Shown here: one piece after another, positions 43,232 through 51,427 of the stretch
Layout of the letters: every line of letters starts with the position of its first letter
Numbering within the stretch: position 1 is the stretch's first letter
NCBI GenBank assembly: GCA_039197065.1
Contig: JBCCUL010000002.1
Coordinates: forward strand, 245,428-309,427
Direction of reading: 5' to 3'
DNA from: JANQPX01 sp039197065
GTDB taxonomy: Bacteria > Pseudomonadota > Alphaproteobacteria > Geminicoccales > Geminicoccaceae
Length of the DNA stretch: 64,000 nt
Translations under genes and position numbers: made by a program
Notes under the pieces: generated by a model
The model's database searches: none
What the model was told of the DNA's origin: nothing
Seen by the model: the letters and a program-made list of their open reading frames with translations, nothing else

Positions 43232-43342
43232 TCAGTCCTTATGTCAACGGAACGTTCGTCGTACGAGGCACGACTTCACTAGAAGTGGTTCGGGCATTGC
43301 CGATCCTAAATCCAATGACTGCTAATGACCGGTTTTCTCCGA

Positions 43343-43726
43343 TCAGTTTGGTACAAGTCCTGTCATCCGACTGGCCGTCAGGCCACGACCATCATCAGCT
43401 CGTTCTTTTGGCGGTTTGCGGTTCGATCCGATAGCCACCAGCTTCAATCCGGCCATTAATCTATTGCCTCGGCCACAGCACTTAAGAAGGGCGGATCGGC
43501 GACATGGGGGAGCGGGCAATAAATCCATTGCTACCACTGTTAAACGTGCCAATGCAAGTCGATTGCGGCCGCAGAATTCGAAACGGACCTGACGCCCCCG
43601 GTCTTTTGCTGTCGATGATGCACAACCGCCACTTTCATCTAGATAGGTGACGCCGAGACGACGGGCAACCCTGCAAAGCCAATATTTGTCAGGCGGCCTC
43701 GCCAGCACGATTTTCTGCGTGGCCAA
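43343..43726 (-). CDS. Uncertain small ORF downstream of the DHp-domain gene
   Basis: 127 codons from a TTG, starting four bases after the stop of the DHp-domain gene. The first 30 residues (KIVLARPPDKYWLCRVARRL) look protein-like, the rest is Arg/Cys/Leu-rich and less convincing. It is not a histidine-kinase catalytic domain: no N, G1 or G2 box is seen. It may be a real gene, a remnant, or non-coding. The rest of the 43232-43342 interval shows nothing. Confidence 0.3.
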   Translation of the reverse strand: MATQKIVLARPPDKYWLCRVARRLGVTYLDESGGCASSTAKDRGRQVRFEFCGRNRLALARLTVVAMDLLPAPPCRRSALLKCCGRGNRLMAGLKLVAIGSNRKPPKERADDGRGLTASRMTGLVPN

Positions 43727-43730
43727 GCAC

Positions 43731-44012
43731 TCACCGCGCTTGATCCGTATCCACCTTCATGCGCAGAGGGATGTTTTCAGCCCGCTCTATAGCTTCGCTG
43801 ATTTGCGTCGACAGTGTGAGAGCCGCCCGCTGAATTTCTCCCAGGGTGCCTCGCATCTCGGAAGAGAGCGGTCCGGCCGATCCGTTGAGCAGCAGCTCGA
43901 GATGACCGAGTATCGCATTGGCGGGTGTGCGCAGCTCATGGCTGAGATTAAGCCAGGCGGCGATACAGTCATGCGCGCCCTCGGACGCTGCATCTGTCCT
44001 CTCACCACTCAT
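43731..44012 (-). CDS. Stand-alone histidine kinase dimerisation/phosphoacceptor (HisKA) domain protein
   Basis: 93 residues. The H-box is WLNLSHELRTPANAILGHLE with the phosphoacceptor His at residue 25, followed by a second helix (SSEMRGTLGEIQRAALTLST). This is a complete DHp helical hairpin with no sensor domain before it (an in-frame stop lies three codons upstream) and no HATPase domain after it. Such a protein could act as a histidine phosphotransfer module or a dominant partner of a kinase, or be the remnant of a larger kinase. A CtrA-like site lies about 220 bp upstream. The domain call is secure; the role is open. Confidence 0.75.
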   Translation of the reverse strand: MSGERTDAASEGAHDCIAAWLNLSHELRTPANAILGHLELLLNGSAGPLSSEMRGTLGEIQRAALTLSTQISEAIERAENIPLRMKVDTDQAR

Positions 44013-44348
44013 GGATTCTCACCGGAACGGTGTTGCTGAGGTCTCGGAGGGAATACCTGTCGATCATCATGGTCATTGTGGCTCAACGCCGATAATAAAA
44101 GCCGCGATGGCGACCTGCTTTTGTCAATCAATGCCTGTCCGATGAAGGCGACCCTTGAGAAAGGACGATCATCGGATGAAGGTTTCCGGTCTGCGTTTTG
44201 CTTTCCTTCGGAACAACCTAGACGATGCAGGTTAATTCTTAGTTAATGCTGGTAATCAACATCTGGGCTGCGGCGCATCCAGCGATCGAGCTGATTTAAA
44301 GAGCGCTTGCGAGGCACTCTCATGATCAAGTTATGGAGATAGGGAATC
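44013..44348. other. Intergenic region between divergent genes, with CtrA-like site
   Basis: 336 bp separating the DHp-domain gene (minus) from the 44349 membrane-protein gene (plus). Apart from the TTAA-N7-TTAA site listed separately I see no clear sigma-70 promoter and no small gene. Confidence 0.4.
44232..44246. promoter_or_regulatory. CtrA-like binding site (TTAA-N7-TTAA)
   Basis: TTAA at 44232-44235 and again at 44243-44246, with exactly seven bases between. It is about 100 bp upstream of the 44349 gene and 220 bp upstream of the DHp-domain gene. The flanks are not especially AT-rich, which makes this the best of the three sites in the window. Confidence 0.5.
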
Positions 44349-44843
44349 TTGGGCGTTTATCGTTATCCGGCATCATCGCTCGTTCCAGACAGCCTTAGAG
44401 CAATCCTTGGTATCACCGCGACGCTCGGGCCGCTTCTGTTCCTCGCCGTCGCCTGGCCATTCGCCCTGATTCTCGGCTCTTTGGGGGTGGTCTTTCTTGC
44501 TTTTGCCGTCAGGCTGATCCTGCAGAGCTTGTCGTCATTCGAGCTTTCGGATGGTGGAATTTCCAGGCATGGGCCAACCGCCCGGAATCTCTCCTGGCCT
44601 GAAATCACATCGTTGAAACTTGCCCACTACGGCATGCCGAGAAGGTCTTCAGTTGGCTGGTATCAACTCCGGCTTAAGGGCAGGGATGGGGTCTTGAAGA
44701 TCGACTCGACCATCGATGGTTTCGATGAAATCCTGGCATCGGCGGTCAGGGGGGTCGCGAAGCGTGGATTGACGTTTGATCCGGCTACTGCAGAAAATCT
44801 CAAGAGCCTCGGACATGGAGCGAGCGGTCAGTCTCTTCCCTGA
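44349..44843 (+). CDS. Hypothetical membrane protein with PH-like C-terminal part
   Basis: 164 residues from a TTG preceded by GGAGATAGGGA. Two membrane helices (ILGITATLGPLLFLAVAWPF and ALILGSLGVVFLAFAVRLIL) are followed by a cytoplasmic beta-rich region (FELSDGGISRHGPTARNLSW, GWYQLRLKGRDGVLKIDSTI) that resembles small bacterial PH-like domains found in two-TM proteins. Function unknown. It is the first gene to the right of the CtrA-like site at 44232. Confidence 0.65.
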   Translation: MGVYRYPASSLVPDSLRAILGITATLGPLLFLAVAWPFALILGSLGVVFLAFAVRLILQSLSSFELSDGGISRHGPTARNLSWPEITSLKLAHYGMPRRSSVGWYQLRLKGRDGVLKIDSTIDGFDEILASAVRGVAKRGLTFDPATAENLKSLGHGASGQSLP

Positions 44844-44958
44844 CGGGATGATGACATGAAGAGATTGCTGTGGTCGTCGAAGGGAGCGTTTTCGGCGGAT
44901 CAGCGTTCGGCTGCCGCCGGCAGATCAGCGTGAAACCGCCGGCGACATGACTTGATGA

Positions 44959-46002
44959 TCAGAGACCATCGAGCAGTCCCTGGGTCAGCAAGTCGAACTG
45001 GACCTGCAGTGGATCGGGTGGGGATGTGTCGAGATACTCGCTATCCCGGCTGTCTGTTCGCTTCGTTTTTTCTTCGAGCATTGCAGACGGGATGAGGTTG
45101 CCGCTGACATCCGCCTTCCGCGAAGATTGCCGTTTAGGCTCGGAGACTGCCGGGCGCATCAGCGTATCTTTACTGGCCGTCTGCGTGATTGATGCCGTCT
45201 GACCGCTATCCTTCTTCTTCGGATTGGATGCAGGCAGGATCGTAAGGCCAGGTCTCGGAGCCGCAGCTTTCTCTATTGCAGAATCTTCAGGGAGAGGCGC
45301 AGGCGTCGCGGACTGCTTCTCGATCGCCTTTGGGGCAGGTAGAGGGGGGGCGTTGTCAGGAGCTTGCGATGAGGCTGGAAGCGGCGAGACCGCATTGAAG
45401 TATCGTCCCGAGGCACGCTTAATCAATAGGTCATCACCGGAAGCAGGGCTCATCTTGGCCGCGCCACCTTCAATGAGGGTAGCGCGATGGCGGCCATCCA
45501 TCGTTGCGAGTACGACACTGCCGGTGTCAACTGTCAGGCTGGTGCCCGCAGCGTTGGACCGCAATGTCAGCGTCGCCTGTGATGCGCTGATGTCGAACTC
45601 AGCCGTTTGGATCCGAGCCTCTTGATCCACGGGTGTGGCCAGGCGTACCCGTAGCCAGCCGTGGTCGAGCGAGAGCCTTGGGCTGGCGTCTGCCCTTGGC
45701 AGCTGAATGGACGTGTTTTCACCGGCGGTCAGCTGAAAGCCGTTCCTGGCCAGGATAAGGAGCGTGCCAGGACCCGTCGTTATGTGGTGATCGTCGCCGA
45801 CCGTTTCTCCCGGTCGCAGTGACCTTGTTTCCACCCCACCGTTTTTCGTCGCGCGGACATCGCCGACGCGCTCCATAACGCGCCAAGGATCAGTCGGGCC
45901 TGCAAATCCTGAAGGCGAACGGTGTTGGCAGGCGGTGATCGTCAAGGCCAGAACCGCCATGATGGACAGTTTCGCAAGTCTCGATAATGAACCCATCGCC
46001 AT
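44959..46002 (-). CDS. FecR-like domain lipoprotein
   Basis: About 347 residues from one of several closely spaced ATGs (46002 fits GGGAG best). A lipoprotein signal ends in LTITAC. Residues of about 40-210 have a FecR-like pattern: VMERVGDVRATKNGGVETRS, LRPGETVGDDHHITTGPGTL, LILARNGFQLTAGENTSIQL and SLDHGWLRVRLATPVDQEAR. The remainder is Pro/Ala/Lys-rich. FecR-type domains without the kinase or sigma partner occur in periplasmic proteins of unknown role. There is no sigma factor gene nearby. A CtrA-like site lies about 65 bp upstream. Confidence 0.7.
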   Translation of the reverse strand: MAMGSLSRLAKLSIMAVLALTITACQHRSPSGFAGPTDPWRVMERVGDVRATKNGGVETRSLRPGETVGDDHHITTGPGTLLILARNGFQLTAGENTSIQLPRADASPRLSLDHGWLRVRLATPVDQEARIQTAEFDISASQATLTLRSNAAGTSLTVDTGSVVLATMDGRHRATLIEGGAAKMSPASGDDLLIKRASGRYFNAVSPLPASSQAPDNAPPLPAPKAIEKQSATPAPLPEDSAIEKAAAPRPGLTILPASNPKKKDSGQTASITQTASKDTLMRPAVSEPKRQSSRKADVSGNLIPSAMLEEKTKRTDSRDSEYLDTSPPDPLQVQFDLLTQGLLDGL

Positions 46003-46064
46003 CATCGCTCCCAATGCACATGATGCTGTATCGATCGCATGGCGGCCATTACGCCAGACTGCCC

Positions 46065-46079
46065 CTAATTTTCCGTTAA
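46065..46079 (-). promoter_or_regulatory. CtrA-like site, one mismatch (TTAA-N7-TTAG)
   Basis: On the minus strand TTAA-N7-TTAG, one base off the CtrA consensus, about 65 bp upstream of the FecR-like lipoprotein start. Spacing to the gene suits promoter control. Confidence 0.35.
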
Positions 46080-46221
46080 CCCTTCCTACAGCCGCTTGCC
46101 TATGTCGGAGACCAGCTTCTGGGTGTTCAGTTGCGATATCGGTTTCGGCATCTCTGAATCATCGATATGAAGGAAATGCGAGCGTGTTCGAGCATGACGT
46201 TGATTACGGGATAAGCGAGAC

Positions 46222-47247
46222 ATGACCCTTAAGGTGACCGTCGCCGGGACCGGGTATTTCAGCCAGTTTCATTATGACGCCTGGTCGAGATTGGATGATG
46301 TTCGGCTGGCCGGCGCTGCCTCGCTCGATCCGAAAACGCTATCGGAGATCCAAGAGCGCTTCGGGGTCGAAGCCGTGTTCGATAACGTTGGCGACATGCT
46401 CGATGCGGTGCAGCCGGATCTCCTGGACATTGCAGCGCCGCCAAACGCCCATCAGGCGCTTTTGAGCGAGGCGGCGAAGCGTGGGGTGAACGTGATCTGC
46501 CAAAAGCCGCTTGGCGGCGATCTCGAGGCGGCGCGTAAGATGGTCGCCGAGGCCGAGGCGGCTGGTATCGTCTTCGCCGTTCATGAGAATTTTCGCTTCC
46601 AGCCCTGGTATCGCGAAGCCAGACGGGTCATGGAGGCGGGCGATCTTGGCGCTGTGACGAATGTCAGTTTTCGCCTTCGTCCCGGCGATGGTCAGGGCCC
46701 CCGCGCCTATCTGGACCGGCAACCCTATTTTCAGACCATGACGCGCTTTTTGATCCACGAAACGGCGATCCATCTGGTCGACAGCTTTCGTTATCTGCTG
46801 GGCGAGGTCGTCGGCGTGTATGCGCATCTCCTGAAGCGTAATCCTGTGATCGCCGGAGAGGATGCAGGATACCTTGTCTTTGCGTTCGAATCCGGCGCCA
46901 CCGGCCTCTTTGACGGGAATCGGCTTCTCGGCTTTCCCGCTGAAAATCCCAGGCTGACCATGGGTGAGCTTCTTCTCGAAGGTACTGGCGGCAGTCTGCG
47001 GCTGGATGGCGCCGGTGGTTTATGGCAGCGGAGCCATGGCGGCGCCGAAGAGGCCCACGCTTACAGTTGGGAGAACAGGAGCTTCGGCGGCGATTGCGTC
47101 ATGGCGCTGCAACGCCATGTCGTGTCCCATCTCCAAGACGGCACGCCGCTTGAGAACAGTGGACGTGACTATCTCGTCAATCTGGAGATCGAGGAATTGA
47201 TCTACAGATCCGCGGAAGCCGGCTGCTTTCTAAAGCGGGAATATTAA
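46222..47247 (+). CDS. Gfo/Idh/MocA family oxidoreductase
   Basis: 341 residues. The N-terminal Rossmann fold starts KVTVAGTGYFSQFHYDAWSR, and the conserved region around the lysine reads NVICQKPLGGDLEAARKMV, so the usual EKP is QKP here. The C-terminal part (about 125-330) has HENFRFQPWYREARRVMEAG and the H-x3-H-type segment LIHETAIHLVDSFRYLLGEV. These NAD(P)-dependent enzymes oxidise or reduce sugars, inositols and related compounds. The substrate cannot be read. No sugar pathway genes are adjacent, but a CUT1-type importer operon ends 1 kb further right. Confidence 0.85.
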   Translation: MTLKVTVAGTGYFSQFHYDAWSRLDDVRLAGAASLDPKTLSEIQERFGVEAVFDNVGDMLDAVQPDLLDIAAPPNAHQALLSEAAKRGVNVICQKPLGGDLEAARKMVAEAEAAGIVFAVHENFRFQPWYREARRVMEAGDLGAVTNVSFRLRPGDGQGPRAYLDRQPYFQTMTRFLIHETAIHLVDSFRYLLGEVVGVYAHLLKRNPVIAGEDAGYLVFAFESGATGLFDGNRLLGFPAENPRLTMGELLLEGTGGSLRLDGAGGLWQRSHGGAEEAHAYSWENRSFGGDCVMALQRHVVSHLQDGTPLENSGRDYLVNLEIEELIYRSAEAGCFLKREY

Positions 47248-47262
47248 GCCTAGCCAAGAGGC

Positions 47263-47625
47263 TCAATTCTGGTGCTGGCGACGCATGATGTCCGTCACCC
47301 GGGCGAGCATCTCAGGATCGGTGGCGATCGCGCGTCGGATGTCTCGATATTCAGCGAACGAGATGCCGTCGACCTGCTCGATGCTCGCGCGTATCTCATC
47401 ATTGGCGCGAAGACGAAGGGATTCGGCGCGATCACCGTCGGCGCCGGCAATCTTGGGCTGCCAGGCTGCCATCACGCTGTCGACGGCGGCTGCCGCCTCG
47501 ATGAAAGCTTCGAGTTTGCGGTCCTCAGCCTCGCCGATGGCCGGTTCGCGGTCGCTGGAGAAGCCAAAGATTGCTAGGCCGACAAGGGCGGCAACGCAAA
47601 TCTTCAGTAACGCACGTAGAGTCAT
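47263..47625 (-). CDS. DUF4168-like small secreted protein
   Basis: 120 residues with a signal peptide (ALLKICVAALVGLAIFGFSS). The body is charged and helical: EDRKLEAFIEAAAAVDSVMA and ISFAEYRDIRRAIATDPEML, then a tail ending RVTDIMRRQHQN. The spacing of these segments resembles DUF4168 proteins, periplasmic proteins of unknown function. It is convergent with the Gfo/Idh/MocA gene, 15 bp apart. Confidence 0.6.
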   Translation of the reverse strand: MTLRALLKICVAALVGLAIFGFSSDREPAIGEAEDRKLEAFIEAAAAVDSVMAAWQPKIAGADGDRAESLRLRANDEIRASIEQVDGISFAEYRDIRRAIATDPEMLARVTDIMRRQHQN

Positions 47626-47807
47626 GGTGGCTCATAGATCGTTGCGCTGATATGGGGTCAACGTAGAGGTGCCCGAGCTATTCCCTGGATGTGTCATATC
47701 ATGTGATCAAATTTTGTGACGATATTTTACGCCGACGACGACGTTTTCGATTCTATGGCGCTGGGCAAACCTAAACGACATTGCTCATGCCGCCGGAAGA
47801 CATCGCT

Positions 47808-48098
47808 CTAACCCTTTGAAAGGCCGAGATACCAAACGTAGAGATAGCCGGTGCCGATGCCGAGAATAACCGCGATGCCGAGCACCGCGAGGACGATCAG
47901 CGCGACCTTCCCAAGCTTTCCCAGGGGAACGCCTTCGCGACAAAAAGGTATGAGGTTGAAGGCGAGGCCGCCCAGAACCACCAAACCTGCGCCAATACTG
48001 TAGAAAGTCAGTGCAAATGGTTGAAAAATCATCAATAAAGCGATGATGCACAGGCCGATAATGCTGTATTCGACGAGTTTTGCCTGGCTCGCTGTCAT
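47808..48098 (-). CDS. Small membrane protein, end of the ABC operon
   Basis: 96 residues with three membrane helices (SIIGLCIIALLMIFQPFALT, SIGAGLVVLGGLAFNLIPFC, LIVLAVLGIAVILGIGTGYL). It starts about 10 bp after the stop of the ABC ATPase gene, with ATGAGG upstream, so it is likely co-transcribed. Glycerol-type importers in rhizobia also carry a small membrane protein gene, but this sequence does not look like that family (DUF2160). Function unknown. Confidence 0.65.
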   Translation of the reverse strand: MTASQAKLVEYSIIGLCIIALLMIFQPFALTFYSIGAGLVVLGGLAFNLIPFCREGVPLGKLGKVALIVLAVLGIAVILGIGTGYLYVWYLGLSKG

Positions 48099-48108
48099 CG
48101 GGGTTGCC

Positions 48109-49221
48109 TCATGCTATTGCCGCCTCGGCGCCGATGTTGAGATCGATGCGCCGACCATCCTTGCCGAACAGATGGAGCTGGTTCGGGCGACAACGGAGAT
48201 GGACGGACTGGCCGACCGCCGGCTTTTGACGCCGGTCGACCACCACCCGAAGTTCCTGGTCGCCGATCAGGAGATGGAGCAGCGTTTCGGCGCCCATCGG
48301 CTCGATGATGTCGACCTTCGCGGTGAGTGTCTCGCTGCTGGGCACGCTCGCCAGATCGAAGGCGCGGGGACGAATGCCGAGGGTTGCCCGATAGCCGGCG
48401 CGCAATTGGGACGTGGCGCCATCGATCGGCAGCACCACTTTTTGGCCCGCGATGTCGAAGTTCACGCCTTCAGCGGTGCGCCCGACCAATGATGCCGGCA
48501 GCAGGTTCATCTGCGGCGTGCCGATGAAGCCCGCGACGAACAAATTGGCTGGCATGGTGAAGATCTCGTGGGGGCTCGCGACCTGTTCGATCAGACCATC
48601 ACGCATCACGGCGATCCGATCCGCCATGGTCAGCGCTTCAAGCTGGTCATGGGTGACGATCACCGTCGGCTTGTTCAGGCCTTCCAGCACTTCCTTGATC
48701 TCGCCGCGCATGGTTTCCCGCAGCTGCACGTCGAGGCGCGAAAGCGGCTCGTCGAAGAGGAAGCAAACGGCATCCCGGATGATCGAGCGGCCGACCGCGA
48801 CCCGCTGCTTTTCCCCTTCAGCCAGCTGACCGGGTGTGCGATGCAGGACGTGATCAAGTTGCAGGATGCGCGCAATCTCGGCGACGCGGCTCTTGATCTG
48901 CTCGTCGCTGAGGCCCTCTGCATGCAAGGGATAGGCAAGATTGTCACGCACGCTCAGGCTCGGATAAAGCGCGTAGAACTGAAAGGACATGGCGACATTG
49001 CGCTCGCGCGCAGCGAGTTCGTTCACCCGCTTGCCCGCCAGGAGAATGTCGCCTGAGCTGGCCCATTCCAGCCCGGCAATCATGCGCAGCGTCGTGGTCT
49101 TGCCGCAGCCGGAGGGGCCGAGCAGACAAAGCACCTCACCCTCGCCGATCGCAAGGTCGACCCGGTCGACCGCGGTCAATTCACCGAAGGTCTTCGTGAC
49201 TTGCCGGAGCTCGATGGTCAT
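48109..49221 (-). CDS. CUT1-type ABC transporter ATP-binding protein, variant signature motif
   Basis: 370 residues of the MalK/UgpC type with a C-terminal TOBE regulatory domain (from about 240). Walker A is GPSGCGKT (35-42), Walker B CFLFDEP with Asp157/Glu158, and the switch His is intact (THDQLEAL, His191). The ABC signature reads LAEGE (133-137) rather than LSGGQ. The operon encodes a second ATPase (52959-54047) with the reverse pattern, so the two should work as a heterodimer. It powers uptake by the two permeases between them. Substrate unknown: sugar, polyol or glycerol phosphate type. Confidence 0.9.
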   Translation of the reverse strand: MTIELRQVTKTFGELTAVDRVDLAIGEGEVLCLLGPSGCGKTTTLRMIAGLEWASSGDILLAGKRVNELAARERNVAMSFQFYALYPSLSVRDNLAYPLHAEGLSDEQIKSRVAEIARILQLDHVLHRTPGQLAEGEKQRVAVGRSIIRDAVCFLFDEPLSRLDVQLRETMRGEIKEVLEGLNKPTVIVTHDQLEALTMADRIAVMRDGLIEQVASPHEIFTMPANLFVAGFIGTPQMNLLPASLVGRTAEGVNFDIAGQKVVLPIDGATSQLRAGYRATLGIRPRAFDLASVPSSETLTAKVDIIEPMGAETLLHLLIGDQELRVVVDRRQKPAVGQSVHLRCRPNQLHLFGKDGRRIDLNIGAEAAIA

Positions 49222-49321
49222 GTCGACCAGCTCACCTGCTGTTGCGTCCCTGACATCGGATAAGCCCAGCTTTTACGTTTTCTTAACCTTGCGGCGTTAA
49301 GCATGTTTCTTGAATGGCCAA

Positions 49322-50182
49322 TCATTTCTTGACGGTGCCGAAGGTGACGCCGCGCAGCAGCTGGTTCTGGAGGAGGAAGGTGACGAAGAAGATGGGGATG
49401 AGAAAGAGGGTGACGATGGCGGCGAGCAGCCCGTAATCGACGCCGACCTCGCCGCCCAGTGTTCTCGCCATGGCGACCGGCACGGTGCGGGTGTCGACGC
49501 CTGTCAGCAGCAGGGCGAACAGGAACTCGTTCCAGGTCAGGATGAGACCGAAGACGAAGGTCGCGGCGAGGCCTGCCATGATCTGCGGGATGCAGATGCC
49601 GAAGAAGACGCGTCCTTCGGTGGCGCCTTCCATACGGGCTGCGTCCTCAACCTCGGTGTTGAGCTCGTCGAAGAAGCTTTTCACCAGCCAGACGGAGAAG
49701 GGAATGTTGAAGGCGGTGTAGAGAAGAATGATGCCCCAATAGGAGCCTGCAAGGCCGGTAATCCTGAACATCAGGAAGATCGGGATGATCACCACGATCG
49801 GCGGCAGCATGCGGGTTGTCAGGATGATGAAGAGATAGGTGTCGTTGCCTTTAAGCGGATGGCGGGAGAAGGCGTAGGCGGCAAGCGTGCCGATCACCAA
49901 AGCGAGGAGCACTGACGTGCCCGCGATGAAGATAGAGTTGAAGAAATAGAGCGGAAAGTTGGTTTCCTGGGCCGCACCCGCAGTGATGCTGGCGCGATAG
50001 AACACGCTGACGAAGTTGTCGAAGGTTGGTGTGAAGAACAGCTTCGGCGGTATGGCGAGCGCATCCGTACGTGTCTTGAAGGCGGTCAGGATGATCCAGA
50101 GCACCGGAAAGAAGTAGATGACGCTGATGACCCCGGCAAACGCCGTCCAGCCCCAGCCAGCCTTACCAATCTCCCTGGTCAT
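49322..50182 (-). CDS. ABC transporter permease, MalG type
   Basis: 286 residues, six membrane helices. The EAA loop that docks with the ATPase is visible as SFFDELNTEVEDAARMEGAT followed by the Gly region, and PLYFFNSIFIAGTSVLLALV begins the core domain. It forms the importer pore with the 50415 permease. Its ribosome site (GAGGT) lies inside the left arm of an inverted repeat located between the two permease genes. Confidence 0.92.
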   Translation of the reverse strand: MTREIGKAGWGWTAFAGVISVIYFFPVLWIILTAFKTRTDALAIPPKLFFTPTFDNFVSVFYRASITAGAAQETNFPLYFFNSIFIAGTSVLLALVIGTLAAYAFSRHPLKGNDTYLFIILTTRMLPPIVVIIPIFLMFRITGLAGSYWGIILLYTAFNIPFSVWLVKSFFDELNTEVEDAARMEGATEGRVFFGICIPQIMAGLAATFVFGLILTWNEFLFALLLTGVDTRTVPVAMARTLGGEVGVDYGLLAAIVTLFLIPIFFVTFLLQNQLLRGVTFGTVKK

Positions 50183-50185
50183 GTG

Positions 50186-50419
50186 ATGACCTCATTAACT
50201 TGCTTCGTCACGGACAGTCGTTCGAGGTCATCACGGCACCGTGCCGGGCTGCCATGGACGTCGATGTTGCGGTCACATCCAGTGCGGCTTCTGGGCAAAG
50301 CGAGAGGTGCTTGGTGTTCCATGAACGTCTCCGCACTGATCGGCCCGGCATGTTCCTGCTCTCGAACGGGAGAACACGAGCGGCCCCGTGTGACAAGGCA
50401 AGTCAATGAGGCCGTCATA
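50186..50419. mobile_element. Inverted-repeat (MITE-like) element between the two permease genes
   Basis: The gap between the permease genes is bounded by inverted repeats. Core arms are 50191-50211 and 50390-50410; read as reverse complement they agree at 18 of 21 positions. Short matching ATGAC-type flanks extend both ends. The arms lie 178 bp apart. The left arm touches the start of the MalG-type gene and the right arm touches the stop of the MalF-type gene. Because of the symmetry both strands can encode a similar short peptide (MTSLTC- and MTASLTC-like starts). There is no transposase. It fits a non-autonomous palindromic repeat that inserted in the operon. No second copy was noticed in the window. 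Confidence 0.55.
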
Positions 50420-51350
50420 CGGCCTGTTCGCGGCGTTTGACCGCGTAGAGGTAGAGGTTGGTGAGGACGATCACGACGAAGAGCATGATGTAGGCGATGG
50501 CGGCGGACTGGCTGGTGCGGAAGAACTGGAAGGCCATGCGGTAGACATAGACGGCGATGGTCTCGGTGGAGGAGCCTGGGCCGCCTTCGGTGATGATGTA
50601 GACGAGATCGAAGAGTTTGAAGGTCTCGATGGTGCGGAACAGGACCGCGAGCAGGAGAAGGCTTCGGATATAGGGAAAGGTGATGGTCGAAAAGCGGCGC
50701 CACCAGGAGGCGCGGTCCACCTCGGCGGCCTCATAGAGATATTTCGGCACGCTGACCAGGCCGGCCAAGACCAGCAGCATGACGAAGGGCGACCACATCC
50801 AGGCATCGGCGATGACGATCGCGGCGATCGCGCCCGCGGGCGTGGCCAGCATCACGAAGGGTTCCGAGGTGAAGTGGTTGATCGCCCAGCTCACCAAACC
50901 GAATGTCGGTTCATAATAGAGCTTGAAGAAGACTCCGACCGAGACGAAGGACAGCATCATCGGGGTCAGGACCAGCATCAGAAGAATGCGGCGAAGCGGA
51001 AAGACGCGTGCGAACATCAGCGCCAGCAGAAAGCCGATGATCAGCTGCAGGATCACCGAGGACCCGACGATGATCGCGGTGGTCTGGAAGCGCTCCCAGA
51101 CCTTGTCGTCGGTCAGGACCCGTTCGTAATAGGTGAAGCCGCGAAAGCTCGGCACGGTCAGCTTGTTGGCGCGGTAGTTGAAGAAGCTGAGCCCAAAGGA
51201 CCAGAGCAGCGGAAAGATGTTCATCACGAACAAGACGATGATCGCCGGCGTGACCAGAAGCGGTCCGCGCCGTTCCGGCGCCATCAACCAGGCGAAGAAT
51301 CCGCCGGCTTCGCCGCCATGATGTCCTTGACCTGCGCTCACTGTGGCCAA
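50415..51350 (-). CDS. ABC transporter permease, MalF type
   Basis: 311 residues from a TTG preceded by GAGGTA; a GTG three codons later is possible. Six membrane helices start at about residue 30 (LLVTPAIIVLFVMNIFPLLW). The EAA loop is VPKYLYEAAEVDRASWWRRF, followed by FSTITFPYIRSLLLLAVLFR. It pairs with the MalG-type permease downstream. Upstream is the binding-protein gene. An unusual 232-bp gap holding an inverted-repeat element separates it from its partner. Confidence 0.92.
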   Translation of the reverse strand: MATVSAGQGHHGGEAGGFFAWLMAPERRGPLLVTPAIIVLFVMNIFPLLWSFGLSFFNYRANKLTVPSFRGFTYYERVLTDDKVWERFQTTAIIVGSSVILQLIIGFLLALMFARVFPLRRILLMLVLTPMMLSFVSVGVFFKLYYEPTFGLVSWAINHFTSEPFVMLATPAGAIAAIVIADAWMWSPFVMLLVLAGLVSVPKYLYEAAEVDRASWWRRFSTITFPYIRSLLLLAVLFRTIETFKLFDLVYIITEGGPGSSTETIAVYVYRMAFQFFRTSQSAAIAYIMLFVVIVLTNLYLYAVKRREQAV

Positions 51351-51427
51351 TACCTCACCTATGCGTTCCTTCCGGGAAGAGAGGACGGGACCCGGCTGCT
51401 GAGGTCCGGGTCCCGAGCCTCATCGGG

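Noticed and set aside
47808..48098. DUF2160/GlpU-type small protein of a glycerol importer
   Set aside because: It is in the right place and has membrane helices, but its sequence does not show the family pattern; left as unknown.
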